Program-made: the position numbers and the translations under genes
Notes under the pieces: model-generated
What the model was told of the DNA's origin: nothing
The model's input: the letters and a program-made list of their open reading frames with translations, nothing else
The model's database searches: none
From: CAYSAQ01 sp964429235
GTDB lineage: Bacteria > Margulisbacteria > Riflemargulisbacteria > GWF2-35-9 > DYQY01
Reading direction: 5' to 3'
Length of the DNA stretch: 64,000 bases
Assembly (NCBI GenBank): GCA_964429235.1
Contig: CAYSAQ010000002.1
Coordinates: forward strand, 62,001-126,000
In this document: positions 31,726 through 40,286 of the stretch, piece by piece
Numbering within the stretch: position 1 is the first letter of the stretch
Layout of the letters: the number at the start of each line of letters is the position of its first letter

Positions 31726-32334
31726 TTAGCCCCAACGGGTTCGTTCTTTTGCCAATGTAGAAGCTGGTCCATGTCCTGGATAAATTGCTACACTCTTTTC
31801 TATAGAAAAAAGCCTCTTTAGCGAAGTTCTCATTGCTGCTGGAGAACTGTTCCATAAATCTGTTCTACCTATTCCGCCAGATGCAAACAATGTATCACCA
31901 GTAAACATATCGTTCTCGGCTAAGAAACAAACTGAGCCCTGTGAATGTCCTGGAGTCTCTATTACTAGGAGGTCTTCTCCTTCGTGATTAATAACATCCC
32001 CGTCTTTAATTAATTTATCATAAGAAGCACTAACCATTGGTCGCCCTAAATAGTTTTCCCAACGCTCATTATTAACCAAAAACTCTACATCATCAGCATG
32101 TACATAGACTAGAACATCTGGAAACTTATTCTTAATAGCGGTTACTGCTTCTACGTGATCAAAGTGACCATGCGTTAATAATATTTTGGACGGAGTAAGT
32201 CCGCTATCCTTTAGATATGACAGTATGTTTTTTGCATCATTTCCTGGGTCAATAATAAAACAATCATTGCTTTTCACAGTAACAACATAGCAATTTACTT
32301 CCAAGAACCCTACTTTAATTGTATGTATATTCAT
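31726..32334 (-). CDS. metallo-beta-lactamase fold hydrolase (glyoxalase II-like)
   Basis: 202 aa. The zinc motif LTHGHFDHV at about residues 55-63 is THxHxDH; later ligands are TPGHSQGS (His), FTGDTLF (Asp) and YPGHGPAS (His). The compact length without the extra helical domain fits YcbL-type glyoxalase II-like thioesterases, which hydrolyse thioesters such as S-lactoylglutathione or another small thiol adduct. It is single, divergent from the SurA-like gene. TATACT (32350-32345, minus) lies 10 nt before the ATG and there is no Shine-Dalgarno. Confidence 0.9.
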   Translation of the reverse strand: MNIHTIKVGFLEVNCYVVTVKSNDCFIIDPGNDAKNILSYLKDSGLTPSKILLTHGHFDHVEAVTAIKNKFPDVLVYVHADDVEFLVNNERWENYLGRPMVSASYDKLIKDGDVINHEGEDLLVIETPGHSQGSVCFLAENDMFTGDTLFASGGIGRTDLWNSSPAAMRTSLKRLFSIEKSVAIYPGHGPASTLAKERTRWG

Positions 32335-32393
32335 TATGAATCATAGTATAAAAATACAGGGAATCTGACAAGAAATAATGCTATAATTAATCC

Positions 32394-33359
32394 ATGTCTA
32401 GGCTAATATTAAGCGTTTTTATTATGCTATTTTTGGGTAGTGCCTCATTCAGTTCTAACACTGTAGCTACAATCGATAATGTCGCAATAAGCAAAGAAAC
32501 GTTTAGCTCCCTTTTTGACCAATTCATGAACAATTATAAATCTTACCTCTCTTTTAAAGACGACGCCATCCTAAACGAACACGAAATATCGGAAATAAAA
32601 CGGGCTGTCTTAGATGAGATTTTAGAAGATCACATAACCAATGCTTATGCTAAAGAACAAAACATCTCTATTACAGACCAAGAAGTACAAGCAAGAGTAG
32701 AAATTATCAAACAAGGATTCCCAGACAAAAAAAGTTTCTGGAAAGCACTTCAGGATGAAAACTCTAGCTTTGAAAAAATGATAGCAAGTATGCGAAAAGA
32801 ACTGCTAAAGGATAGAATAATAAGCAATATTTCCACTGCTGATATTCACGTTGTTACAACTGATGTTATTCAATATATAGACAAAAACAACCTATCTCTT
32901 TCTGCGGTCAAATATGACATTATTATGGTTGTTACTAATAATGAAGAATACTTACTGTCGCTTATAGAGCAGCCAAATATTAATTGGTCTACCGCAAAGA
33001 TCAACAAACTTATTTCTCTACAAAACATAGTATTAGAGAAAAAAGAATTGCCTCAAGTTGTACAAGACAAACTAGTAACAATTGCTCCTGAAACTTTTTC
33101 TAAAATAGAAACTTTGGATAAAGAAAACTTCTTTAGTGTCATGGTTAATTCTATTATCTATGACGAACTTAACCTAGAAGAAATTCCTGAGAATATATAC
33201 ACATCGTTATTAGAAGAAAAAAGGAACAATATTTATACAGAATGGCTAAACTCGCAATTAATGCAAAAATCGATTACTCTTAATAAGGAGATATTTCCTT
33301 CTTTGGACATATCCTCATCATCATTAATAATTAAAAACTCTAACAAGGAGATTTCTTAA
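32394..33359 (+). CDS. periplasmic SurA-like protein without a rotamase domain
   Basis: 321 aa. Signal peptide at 1-20 (LILSVFIMLFLGSASFS). SurA N-terminal-type helical domain at about 25-150: VATIDNVAISKETF at the start, then EIKRAVLDEILEDHITNAYAKEQNISITDQEVQ. No parvulin rotamase motif is seen in the remaining 170 residues, which are helical and Asn/Glu/Leu-rich. It probably chaperones outer-membrane or secreted proteins in the periplasm. TATAAT at 32382-32387 ends 6 nt before ATG (leaderless). The mazG gene starts 3 nt after its stop and must share its mRNA. Confidence 0.7.
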   Translation: MSRLILSVFIMLFLGSASFSSNTVATIDNVAISKETFSSLFDQFMNNYKSYLSFKDDAILNEHEISEIKRAVLDEILEDHITNAYAKEQNISITDQEVQARVEIIKQGFPDKKSFWKALQDENSSFEKMIASMRKELLKDRIISNISTADIHVVTTDVIQYIDKNNLSLSAVKYDIIMVVTNNEEYLLSLIEQPNINWSTAKINKLISLQNIVLEKKELPQVVQDKLVTIAPETFSKIETLDKENFFSVMVNSIIYDELNLEEIPENIYTSLLEEKRNNIYTEWLNSQLMQKSITLNKEIFPSLDISSSSLIIKNSNKEIS

Positions 33360-33362
33360 ACA

Positions 33363-34160
33363 GTGGAAAAATATCTTTCAGAATATAAAGAACTTAAAAA
33401 TGTGCTGGAAAAACTATTATCTCCTGGCGGATGTCCTTGGGATATAGAACAAACTCATGCATCGCTAAAACACTACCTTATAGAAGAGACATATGAATTC
33501 TTAGAAGCAATTGATGAAAATGATTCCAGCAAAATGGAAGAGGAGCTGGGCGATTTACTGTTCCATGTGGTGTTTCATGCCGCTATTGCAGAAAAAAATA
33601 ACTCATTTTCACTAGCTTCCGTAACAGAAATTATCAAAAATAAAATGATACGAAGACATCCTCATGTTTTTGCTGACACTACGGTAAATTCTGTTGACGA
33701 TGTATGGCAAAATTGGGACCAAATAAAAACACAAGAAAAAAAGGACAAAAATGAAAAAGGATCTTTACTAAATAATATCCCTAGAAACTTACCTGCACTA
33801 TTAAGAGCTGAGAAGCTTCAAAAACGTGCTTCAAGAGTTGGGTTTGATTGGGCAAATATTGCTGGAGTTTGGGATAAAATCACTGAAGAGATTGAAGAAA
33901 TAAAAGTAGCAATGGAGCAAAATGATGTTGCATCTATTAAAGAAGAGATTGGTGATGCACTTTTTTCTCTAGTAAATTTAGCAAGAAAATTTGAGATAGA
34001 TCCTGAAGAGGCGTTGCAACTATCTAATAAGAAGTTCATGAACCGATTTGCTTATATAGAAGAATCAGTACAAGCCAAAGGGAGTTCACTCAAAGAATCT
34101 TCTATAGATGCGATGGAAGCGCTTTGGAACGAAGCTAAATCCGCACTTAAAAACAACTAG
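33363..34160 (+). CDS. mazG: nucleoside triphosphate pyrophosphohydrolase
   Basis: 265 aa with two tandem MazG domains. The first has CPWDIEQTHASLKHYLIEET and EELGDLLFHVVFHA, with the EExxE...ExxD metal-binding helices; the second has EIGDALFSLVNLARK. It hydrolyses NTPs to NMP and PPi, cleaning the pool of non-canonical nucleotides, and can lower (p)ppGpp in E. coli. The start is GTG 33363, 3 nt after the SurA-like stop, with AAGGAG inside the end of that gene. 75 nt separate it from eno, which has its own promoter. Confidence 0.93.
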   Translation: MEKYLSEYKELKNVLEKLLSPGGCPWDIEQTHASLKHYLIEETYEFLEAIDENDSSKMEEELGDLLFHVVFHAAIAEKNNSFSLASVTEIIKNKMIRRHPHVFADTTVNSVDDVWQNWDQIKTQEKKDKNEKGSLLNNIPRNLPALLRAEKLQKRASRVGFDWANIAGVWDKITEEIEEIKVAMEQNDVASIKEEIGDALFSLVNLARKFEIDPEEALQLSNKKFMNRFAYIEESVQAKGSSLKESSIDAMEALWNEAKSALKNN

Positions 34161-34195
34161 TTCACATTTTCCTTTAAGCTTTAGCGAATACCATC

Positions 34196-34201
34196 TATAA
34201 T
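34196..34201 (+). promoter_or_regulatory. eno promoter -10 box
   Basis: TATAAT lies 34 nt before the eno ATG, leaving a leader of about 28 nt that includes AGGAGGT. This is the conventional arrangement, in contrast to the leaderless starts elsewhere in the window. Confidence 0.5.
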
Positions 34202-34235
34202 AAACTCTGACTTATACAAATTAGGAGGTATTTTA

Positions 34236-35522
34236 ATGTCAGAAATTATAGATATTCATGCAAGAGAAGTCTTAGACTCAAGAGGGAACCCTACTATCGA
34301 AGTAGAGGTATACTGTGAAGATGGCGCAATGGGAAGAGCAATTGTTCCTTCTGGTGCATCTACAGGTATTCACGAAGCTGTAGAGCTTAGAGATGGTGAT
34401 AAGGATCGTTACCTAGGTAAAGGTGTTCTTCAAGCTGTTGAAAACGTAAACGAAATTATCGCTGAAGAAATCATCGGTTATGATGCTACTGAACAAAGAG
34501 CTATCGATAACGCAATGATCGAATTAGATGGTACAGAAAACAAAGGAAAACTTGGAGCTAACGCTATTTTAGGTGTTTCTCTTGCTTCAGCTAAAGCTGC
34601 TGCACAGAGTTCTGGTCTTCCATTATATGCATACATTGGTGGAACTAACGCACACCAACTACCGGTACCAATGATGAACATTATTAATGGTGGTGAGCAC
34701 GCAGACAACACTGTTGATATCCAAGAGTTCATGGTTATGCCAGTTGGTCTTCCAACTTTCAGAGAAGCATTACGATGTGGAGCTGAAATATTCCATTCTC
34801 TAAAGAAAGTTCTTCAAAGCAAGAACCTAAATACTGCTGTTGGTGATGAAGGTGGATTTGCTCCAGATTTAAAAACTAACGAAGAAGCTATCCAAATTAT
34901 TTTAGAAGCTGTTGAAAAAGCTGGCTATAAAGCTGGTACAGAAGTAATGATCGCATTAGACGTTGCTGCTGCTGAAATGTATGAAAATGGTAACTACAAC
35001 TTCAAAGGTGAAGGTGTTGTTAGAACTTCTGCTGAAATGGTTGAGTACTATGAATCTCTATGTAGCAAATACCCAATCATCTCTATTGAAGATGGTCTAG
35101 ACCAAGACGATTGGGATGGCTTTAAGCTTATGACTGAAAAATTAGGCGACAAGCTACAGATTGTTGGAGACGACTTATTTGTAACAAACACAAAAAGATT
35201 AGCACTAGGTATCGAAAAAAATATCGGTAACTCTATCCTAATCAAAGTTAACCAAATCGGAACGCTTAGTGAAACACTAGATGCAATCACTATGGCTAAA
35301 GAAGCTGGCTACACAGCTGTAATATCTCATAGATCAGGTGAATCTGAAGATTCAACTATCGCTGATATTGCTGTAGCGACTAACGCTGGACAGATCAAAA
35401 CTGGGTCTGCAAGCAGAACTGACAGAATTGCTAAATATAATCAGTTACTTAGAATCGAAGAAGAGCTAGGAGCTGAAGCTGTTTACAAGGGTATTAAATC
35501 ATTTTATAATCTGAATGTATAA
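34236..35522 (+). CDS. eno: enolase
   Basis: 428 aa, full length. Converts 2-phosphoglycerate to phosphoenolpyruvate in glycolysis. Clear landmarks: AREVLDSRGNPTIEVEV at 9-25, SGASTGIHEAVELRDGD, MMNIINGGEHADN, GDEGGFAPDL, the metal/active-site Asp in ALDVAAAEMY, SIEDGLDQDDWDG, GDDLFVTN, the catalytic Lys in ILIKVNQIGT, and SHRSGESED. AGGAGGT precedes the ATG, and codon use is biased as for a highly expressed gene. It is followed closely by an FtsB-like gene. Confidence 0.98.
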   Translation: MSEIIDIHAREVLDSRGNPTIEVEVYCEDGAMGRAIVPSGASTGIHEAVELRDGDKDRYLGKGVLQAVENVNEIIAEEIIGYDATEQRAIDNAMIELDGTENKGKLGANAILGVSLASAKAAAQSSGLPLYAYIGGTNAHQLPVPMMNIINGGEHADNTVDIQEFMVMPVGLPTFREALRCGAEIFHSLKKVLQSKNLNTAVGDEGGFAPDLKTNEEAIQIILEAVEKAGYKAGTEVMIALDVAAAEMYENGNYNFKGEGVVRTSAEMVEYYESLCSKYPIISIEDGLDQDDWDGFKLMTEKLGDKLQIVGDDLFVTNTKRLALGIEKNIGNSILIKVNQIGTLSETLDAITMAKEAGYTAVISHRSGESEDSTIADIAVATNAGQIKTGSASRTDRIAKYNQLLRIEEELGAEAVYKGIKSFYNLNV

Positions 35523-35537
35523 AAAAGGCATTTTGAT

Positions 35538-35828
35538 TTGTTAAAAAGTTTTATAAAGAGTCGGTTCGTTACTTTTGCACTGATAATTGTTGCAAGTTAT
35601 TTAGTATATCTAAACCTTAGAATACTTTACTTCAACATCAATTACAGTCTAAAGATAAAAGCAACGAACCGGCTAATTATTACAGAAGAAGAAAGAAATA
35701 AAGACTTAGCAGAACAACTTAAAGACACGAACTCAGTACAGAACATAGAACAGAAAGCACGAATAATCTTGGGGCTAATCAAAAAAGATGAAACAGCTTA
35801 CAAGATAATAGACAAAAAAGGTGATTAA
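35538..35828 (+). CDS. FtsB/DivIC-like septum formation initiator
   Basis: 96-aa bitopic protein: a short cytoplasmic N terminus, a membrane helix at about 9-30 (FVTFALIIVASYLVYLNLRI), then a periplasmic coiled coil (about 40-70) and the DivIC-type end IEQKARIILGLIKKDETAYKI. It would act in the FtsQLB divisome complex. The start codon is TTG 35538, 15 nt after eno. eno-ftsB is a conserved neighbourhood in many bacteria, which supports the call. Its end overlaps the S1-domain gene by 8 nt. Confidence 0.85.
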   Translation: MLKSFIKSRFVTFALIIVASYLVYLNLRILYFNINYSLKIKATNRLIITEEERNKDLAEQLKDTNSVQNIEQKARIILGLIKKDETAYKIIDKKGD

Positions 35829-36336
35829 CATAGAAAACGAAGAGATTATATTAGAAAAAGATTCGATAGTAGAAGGCACAGTAACTGGTGTTACAAGTTT
35901 TGGTGCTTTCATAAGACTACCAAGCAACAAGGAAGGCCTTGTTCACATCTCAGAAATAGCTAATGAATATGTAACAGACATTAACCAACATGTTGCACTT
36001 AATGATACTGTTAAAGTAAAAATTCTTGGACTAAATAATAAAGGGAAATATGATCTTTCTATCAAGAAAGCCAATCCTTCTGCGCCACAGCCTAGAAGAG
36101 ATTCTGGAGATCGCCCACCAAGACCACAACATAACAATCAACCACAAGAAGACGATAGACCTAAAATCGCTACTATGGACAGAAGACGTGCTAAAAAAAT
36201 GGCAGAGTCTGGGGATCTTAATCCTTTTGAATCTAGAATGTTAGACTTCCTTAAGAAAAGTGAAGAAAAACAGATAGATCTTAAGCGAAATATCCAATTC
36301 AAACAGGGTGTAAAGAAAAAGAAAAAGAAGAAATAG
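35821..36336 (+). CDS. S1 RNA-binding domain protein
   Basis: 171 aa. One S1 domain at about 12-85 (IVEGTVTGVTSFGAFIRLPS, then GLVHISEIANEYV and VKVKILGLNNKGKYDLSIK), as in YabR/GSP13-type general stress or ribosome-associated proteins. A disordered Pro/Arg/Gln-rich stretch follows (90-120), and the end is a Lys-rich tail with seven terminal lysines. It binds RNA, and a ribosome or degradosome accessory role is likely. The start is GTG 35821, overlapping the ftsB-like stop; the order DivIC-S1 protein is typical of Firmicutes as well. Confidence 0.85.
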   Translation: MINIENEEIILEKDSIVEGTVTGVTSFGAFIRLPSNKEGLVHISEIANEYVTDINQHVALNDTVKVKILGLNNKGKYDLSIKKANPSAPQPRRDSGDRPPRPQHNNQPQEDDRPKIATMDRRRAKKMAESGDLNPFESRMLDFLKKSEEKQIDLKRNIQFKQGVKKKKKKK

Positions 36337-36398
36337 TTTCTAGCTTTCGATCATCTCGATACAATTCTGCGAATCACTCGATGACCTTATTTCGTTAA

Positions 36399-37127
36399 TT
36401 AACGGATTGAAGCTAACATTTCTTTCATTATTGATTCTATTTTAGCAGCGCTTTCTAATGAATAGTCACGTGCTGTATTGTTCCAATCAAAAGTAACAGG
36501 TGTGCCAATAACAGATTGAATCTTCTGATAGCTGGCCCCTTTAGCACCTTTTTTAAATATTTTATAAACTGGGTCATTCACAACTGGAACTATCGGTGTG
36601 CTTGTTTGGAATGCTACTTGTAGTCCGCCTCGCTTTACTTTCTGAATATTTCCATCAAGAGAACGAGTACCTTCAGGAAAAACTAAAACCGAGTTACCTT
36701 TACCTAACTCTTCCTTAATCTTATCTAATGTCTCTGAAGACCTTCTTGCGTTCGCTCTATTAATTGTAAGATATCCTGCTCTTTTTATAAGACCGCCAAT
36801 CATTGGTGTCTTTAATAATTCTTCCTTAGCTACAAACACAAATCCTGCTGGAAGATATGCTAAAGATATTACAATATCAAGCTGACTCTGATGGTTCATG
36901 CAATAAATGTATGTGCCCTCAGGAGCTTTTCCCTTAATAGATGGATATGTCCCCTGTAATAATAAAATTAACTTGGAATTATACTTGTAAAACACTCTTA
37001 GGAAAGGAACTATCCTTTTGCCAAACAAGGTATGAAGAACAATAGTTACAAGATATGTTTCTGTTACAAGAATAAAGCCAACTAAGACAAAACGGACGCT
37101 ATAAATTTTATTTAATAATTTTTTCAT
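36399..37127 (-). CDS. plsC: 1-acyl-sn-glycerol-3-phosphate acyltransferase
   Basis: 242 aa. N-terminal hydrophobic segment(s) at 8-35 anchor it to the inner membrane. The acyltransferase block is CMNHQSQLDIV (NHxxxxD, catalytic His/Asp), then KRAGYLTINRAN, VFPEGTRSLDG (phosphate-binding FPEGTRS) and the TPIVPVV strand. It makes phosphatidic acid from lysophosphatidic acid. TATAAT (37139-37134, minus) ends 6 nt before the ATG: leaderless. Convergent with the S1-protein gene; the 62 bp between them show no strong terminator. Confidence 0.93.
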   Translation of the reverse strand: MKKLLNKIYSVRFVLVGFILVTETYLVTIVLHTLFGKRIVPFLRVFYKYNSKLILLLQGTYPSIKGKAPEGTYIYCMNHQSQLDIVISLAYLPAGFVFVAKEELLKTPMIGGLIKRAGYLTINRANARRSSETLDKIKEELGKGNSVLVFPEGTRSLDGNIQKVKRGGLQVAFQTSTPIVPVVNDPVYKIFKKGAKGASYQKIQSVIGTPVTFDWNNTARDYSLESAAKIESIMKEMLASIR

Positions 37128-37152
37128 GAAGAAATTATACGACAGGTGGCTA

Positions 37153-37584
37153 TTAAATTAAAACGAAATCGAATATAAAGGAAATGATTATCGCAATTGC
37201 TGAGAAAATATAAATTATGAGATAATTCATTTTCTCTTTAGATACAGATAAACTCCAAAGGATATATTTAAGCCCGTTATAGTCTATAGCATCTAGTGGC
37301 TCTTGATTCTCCACCTTACGAAGAAGGTCTAGATGTTTCACAGTATTCTTTCTTCTATTAGAAACATTCAAACGATGAACAAAGAAAAGCATATAGCCAA
37401 TAACGCCTAAATAATACGCAACCTTTGCCCAAAATGTTGGCACTAGGTTTGTTATTCTTAGAAGAATTGCAGAAACAACGCCTAACCAAAAGAAAAATTC
37501 TATTCTGAATTGGCTATAACCAATCGGAATCCTTTTTATTTCTTCTATTAATTTCTGATCTATATCTTGTCTTGTTTTACGCAT
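37153..37584 (-). CDS. hypothetical membrane protein, 143 aa
   Basis: From ATG 37584 (MRKTRQDIDQKL), a small protein with hydrophobic segments at about 32-50 (FFFWLGVVSAILLRITNL), 56-74 (VAYYLGVIGYMLFFVHRL) and 120-143 (YLIIYIFSAIAIIISFIFDF). The loop between is basic and soluble. No family recognised. The longer frame from 37626 runs into the transposon-like repeat and is not the true start. A TATAAT lies 10 nt before this ATG (37600-37595, minus), and the repeat element ends 6 bp upstream of that box, so its promoter's upstream half is made of element DNA. Confidence 0.55.
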   Translation of the reverse strand: MRKTRQDIDQKLIEEIKRIPIGYSQFRIEFFFWLGVVSAILLRITNLVPTFWAKVAYYLGVIGYMLFFVHRLNVSNRRKNTVKHLDLLRKVENQEPLDAIDYNGLKYILWSLSVSKEKMNYLIIYIFSAIAIIISFIFDFVLI

Positions 37585-37605
37585 GGTTACTATTATTATA
37601 CAAAA

Positions 37606-37737
37606 TAATCCTCCGTCAGTCTGCATTTCGAGAACCTCAATGACCAGACTGCCACCTCCTTTGATAAAGGAGGCTTTTGCGGCCGCACCCGGCCCCCTTT
37701 ATCAAAGGGGGAAAGCTGCATAGCAGCAGGGGGATTA
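37606..37737 (-). repeat. non-autonomous element, copy B (132 bp)
   Basis: On the minus strand it starts TAATCCCCC (37737-37729) and ends GGAGGATTA (37614-37606). Inside are the hairpin GCTGC/GCAGC, CCCCCTTTGATAAAGGGGG, CCTCCTTTATCAAAGGAGG and a third pair AGTCTG/CAGACT. The first TAA is the stop codon of glnK. Arm sequences differ from copies A and C while pairing is kept. Confidence 0.75.
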
Positions 37738-38076
37738 CCCGACTGCGTCTTTACCAGTTTCTCCGGTTCTAATTCTAATGCAATCTTCAATTGTAGTTAC
37801 CCAAATCTTGCCATCACCAATTTTGCCTGTTCTTGCTGCTTCAACAATTGTATCAATTGCTTTCTTCAGAAAAGGCTCTGAAACAACGATGTCTAACCTG
37901 ACCTTCTTAATAAGCTTAATCTCATGCTTAACGCCTCTATACGTTTCTTCGTATCCTTGTTGTTGGCCACAACCAATAACGTTTGATACTGTCATTTTCC
38001 CAACTTCTGCCTCTAATAAAGCATCTTTTACGTCAGGCAATTTTTCTGGCTGAATAATAGCTGTAATTAATTTCAT
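37735..38076 (-). CDS. glnK: nitrogen regulatory P-II protein
   Basis: 113 aa. MKLITAIIQPEKLPDVKDAL at the start, the T-loop region GQQQGYEETYRGVKHEIKL (about 37-55, with the Tyr of ETYRG at the uridylylation position), then the B-loop GKIGDGKIW (TGxxGDGKI) and C-terminal RIRTGETGKDAV. It senses ATP/ADP and 2-oxoglutarate and blocks the ammonium channel; it lies 14 nt after amt, the classic glnK-amt pairing. The final codons GTC GGG TAA run into the repeat element, which supplies the stop. Confidence 0.95.
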   Translation of the reverse strand: MKLITAIIQPEKLPDVKDALLEAEVGKMTVSNVIGCGQQQGYEETYRGVKHEIKLIKKVRLDIVVSEPFLKKAIDTIVEAARTGKIGDGKIWVTTIEDCIRIRTGETGKDAVG

Positions 38077-38090
38077 TTTGCTCCCCTCCT

Positions 38091-39428
38091 TTATTCGTTA
38101 GCAAACACTTGGAAGCCAGCATAGCCTTCCATACCGTGTTCACAAATATCAAGACCTTTTAATTCTTCTTCTTTAGAAACTCTAAGTCCTAGAAGTGCAT
38201 CTGTAGTTTTAAATACGATGAAAGAAGTTACTATAGTCCAAATCATTACAGCTACAATACCTGTAACCTGAACTGCCAGCAAGCTAGCTCCGCCACCATA
38301 AAAAAGACCTCCGTCTAGAGCGAAAAGACCAACTGCGGCGGTACCCCATACACCACAAATAGCGTGTACAGATACAGCCCCAACTGGATCATCAATCTTT
38401 AATACTTTATCTATAAACAATACAGAAGATACTACTAATACTCCAGCAACAACACCAATAACAACTGCAGCTACTGGGCTTACTGCTGCACAACCAGCTG
38501 TGATACCAACCAATCCAGCTAATGCACCGTTAAGTGCCATAGAAAGATCTGGTTTTTTGAAAAATATCCAAGTAATAGCTGTAGCTGTAATTGCACCTGC
38601 TGCTGCTGCTAAGTTTGTAGTAACCGCAATCATAGCAATTGACATATCTGCTGCTAATTCTGATCCAGCGTTAAAGCCAAACCATCCAGCCCATAGCAAA
38701 AAGACACCAATAGCAACATAAGCAATGTTATGTCCTGGTATGGCCTGAGACTCTCCGGCTTTGTTATATTTACCAAGCCTTGGTCCAAGAATTATTGCGC
38801 CAACCAATGCAGCCCATCCACCAACTGAGTGTACTACAGTAGATCCAGCAAAATCTGAGAAGCCCATTTGTGCTAACCATCCACCGCCCCAAATCCAATG
38901 ACCAACTACAGGGTAAATAAAACCAGTAATAAAAATTGTATATAGAACGTATGCTTTAAAGTTTGTTCTTTCAGCCATTGCTCCAGATACGATTGTGGCA
39001 GCTGTTGCCGCAAACATAGTCTGAAAAAGAAGTGATCCTATTCCAAGTCCTTCTCCAAGTCCGATTCCTGATCCGAAGAAAAGGTCGCCTCCTACAAATC
39101 CTAGTAAACTTGCACCGAACATGATGCCATAACCAAACATCCAATAAGTAATAGTACCTATTGAGAAATCCATTAAGTTTTTGAACATAATATTCACTAC
39201 ATTTTTAGCTCTAGTAAGACCTGCCTCTACTAAAGCAAACCCTGGCTGCATTAGGAATACTAGTACTGCAGCTATAAGAACCCAAGCAAGGTCTAGATGC
39301 TGCTGAACCAAATCTATTGCACTTGCATTTGCAGCTAATGATGGGTCTTCAGCAAATACTGTTGAACCAAACAAAACTATTGCTGGTGCTAATGCTTTAA
39401 CTGTTCTTGATAATAATCTTTTAAACAT
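38091..39428 (-). CDS. amt: ammonium transporter Amt
   Basis: 445 aa. A cleavable signal-like N terminus (about 1-27), then about 11 membrane helices. Conserved parts: DLAWVLIAAVLVFLMQPGFA, RAKNVVNIMFKNLMD, FAGSTVVHSVGGWAALVGA (the pore His in VVHSVGG) and VGAVSVHAICGVWGT (second pore His). Forms a trimeric channel for NH3/NH4+ in the inner membrane and is closed by GlnK, encoded next. A hairpin (39457-39480) lies in its leader, between it and the small barrel-type gene. Confidence 0.95.
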   Translation of the reverse strand: MFKRLLSRTVKALAPAIVLFGSTVFAEDPSLAANASAIDLVQQHLDLAWVLIAAVLVFLMQPGFALVEAGLTRAKNVVNIMFKNLMDFSIGTITYWMFGYGIMFGASLLGFVGGDLFFGSGIGLGEGLGIGSLLFQTMFAATAATIVSGAMAERTNFKAYVLYTIFITGFIYPVVGHWIWGGGWLAQMGFSDFAGSTVVHSVGGWAALVGAIILGPRLGKYNKAGESQAIPGHNIAYVAIGVFLLWAGWFGFNAGSELAADMSIAMIAVTTNLAAAAGAITATAITWIFFKKPDLSMALNGALAGLVGITAGCAAVSPVAAVVIGVVAGVLVVSSVLFIDKVLKIDDPVGAVSVHAICGVWGTAAVGLFALDGGLFYGGGASLLAVQVTGIVAVMIWTIVTSFIVFKTTDALLGLRVSKEEELKGLDICEHGMEGYAGFQVFANE

Positions 39429-39456
39429 TTTTACTTCATCTCCCTTCTTTTTATAT

Positions 39457-39480
39457 AGAGGCTCTCGTTGGAAAGCCTCT
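39457..39480. terminator. hairpin between the barrel-protein gene and amt
   Basis: AGAGGCT (39457-39463) pairs with AGCCTCT (39474-39480) around a 10-nt loop, 17 bp after the stop of the upstream gene and 29 bp before the amt ATG. There is no T-run on the minus strand; it may partly separate the expression of the two genes. Confidence 0.45.
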
Positions 39481-39497
39481 TATATATATGTCCTAAT

Positions 39498-39911
39498 TTA
39501 GAACATTAATACTGCATAAATATCAAAGCTGCCTATATAAGTAGGGTCTCCGCTACCAGTTTTTGAAACTATTGGGAAAGCGACACCTAAAGCCACTCCG
39601 TCAGCTATAGATTTCTCAACTGCGAACATAAGTGAAGTAGTTGCTACAACATTGTCGCCACCAGAAATTGCTATTCCGTAGTAACCCATATATGCGTCTA
39701 TCCAATATGTTGAAGATCCTGATGTGCTAGACATAGAAACATCTACACAAGTAGCTTCACCAGCGATAACGCCTGTGTCAATTCTAAGACCTCCCATTGT
39801 AGTACCTGATGCTGTTAGTGAAGAATATAATCCTAAATCTCCAGCGAAAACCATGCTAAGTAACATTAACGAAAATACAACTGTGCTCATTCTTTTAATT
39901 AATTTTTTCAT
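39498..39911 (-). CDS. small secreted, probably outer-membrane barrel protein
   Basis: 137 aa. Signal peptide at 1-23 (VVFSLMLLSMVFAGDLG, cut after VFA). The rest is Gly/Ser/Thr-rich with alternating hydrophobic strands and a terminal Phe (YIGSFDIYAVLMF), as expected for a small outer-membrane beta barrel. Several bacteria have a porin-like gene beside amt-glnK; this one is much shorter than TorF-type porins (about 230 aa). A role in ammonium passage through the outer membrane is inference. It has a Shine-Dalgarno AAGGAAA and a long AT-rich upstream region. Confidence 0.6.
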   Translation of the reverse strand: MKKLIKRMSTVVFSLMLLSMVFAGDLGLYSSLTASGTTMGGLRIDTGVIAGEATCVDVSMSSTSGSSTYWIDAYMGYYGIAISGGDNVVATTSLMFAVEKSIADGVALGVAFPIVSKTGSGDPTYIGSFDIYAVLMF

Positions 39912-40286
39912 TTTAAATTTCCTTTCTATTATTTTTGTTGAATCTAAAACCCAATTCCCTCTATTTTTCTAATTACTAACGACCTCCTTTCAAATAAATA
40001 CTGCTTTTTCTTTCTTAATTACTTGTCATTTTATCTCTTTCAAACAAATTGTCAAGTTCTTTTCAAGCTTCTCCCGTCTTTTTTTCTCTTTTTATTCGTC
40101 GTTTTATGTAATTATAGTAATTTATCGAACAGTTTTCGAAAAAATTGCGTTTATTTTCTATTTTTTGCTTGATGATTATTTGTTGCAAGAGGTGTGTATG
40201 TTAAAAATAGCTATTTAAGGGTAGTTTAGCGTAGGGTTTCTACTGTTATCGAGAGGGGCAAGACCCCTCTCGATAATATTAAGCTT
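39912..40286. other. 375-bp intergenic region
   Basis: T-rich on the plus strand (A-rich on the minus). It should hold the promoter of the barrel protein-amt-glnK operon. I looked for a sigma-54 -24/-12 site and for ANTAR-type hexaloop pairs and found none convincing. The only clear structure is the hairpin at 40246-40276. No gene seen. Confidence 0.6.
40246..40276. terminator. strong hairpin downstream of the FMN glutamate synthase gene
   Basis: A perfect 13-bp stem (TTATCGAGAGGGG / CCCCTCTCGATAA) with a 5-nt loop, 10 bp after the stop of the minus-strand gene. It lacks a run of Ts after the stem on either strand, so it may act with Rho or as a 3' stabiliser. Confidence 0.6.

Noticed and set aside
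39912..40286. Sigma-54 promoter for the amt operon
   Set aside because: The best match (reverse of TGCAAGAGGTGTGTA near 40183) lacks the GG of the -24 element.
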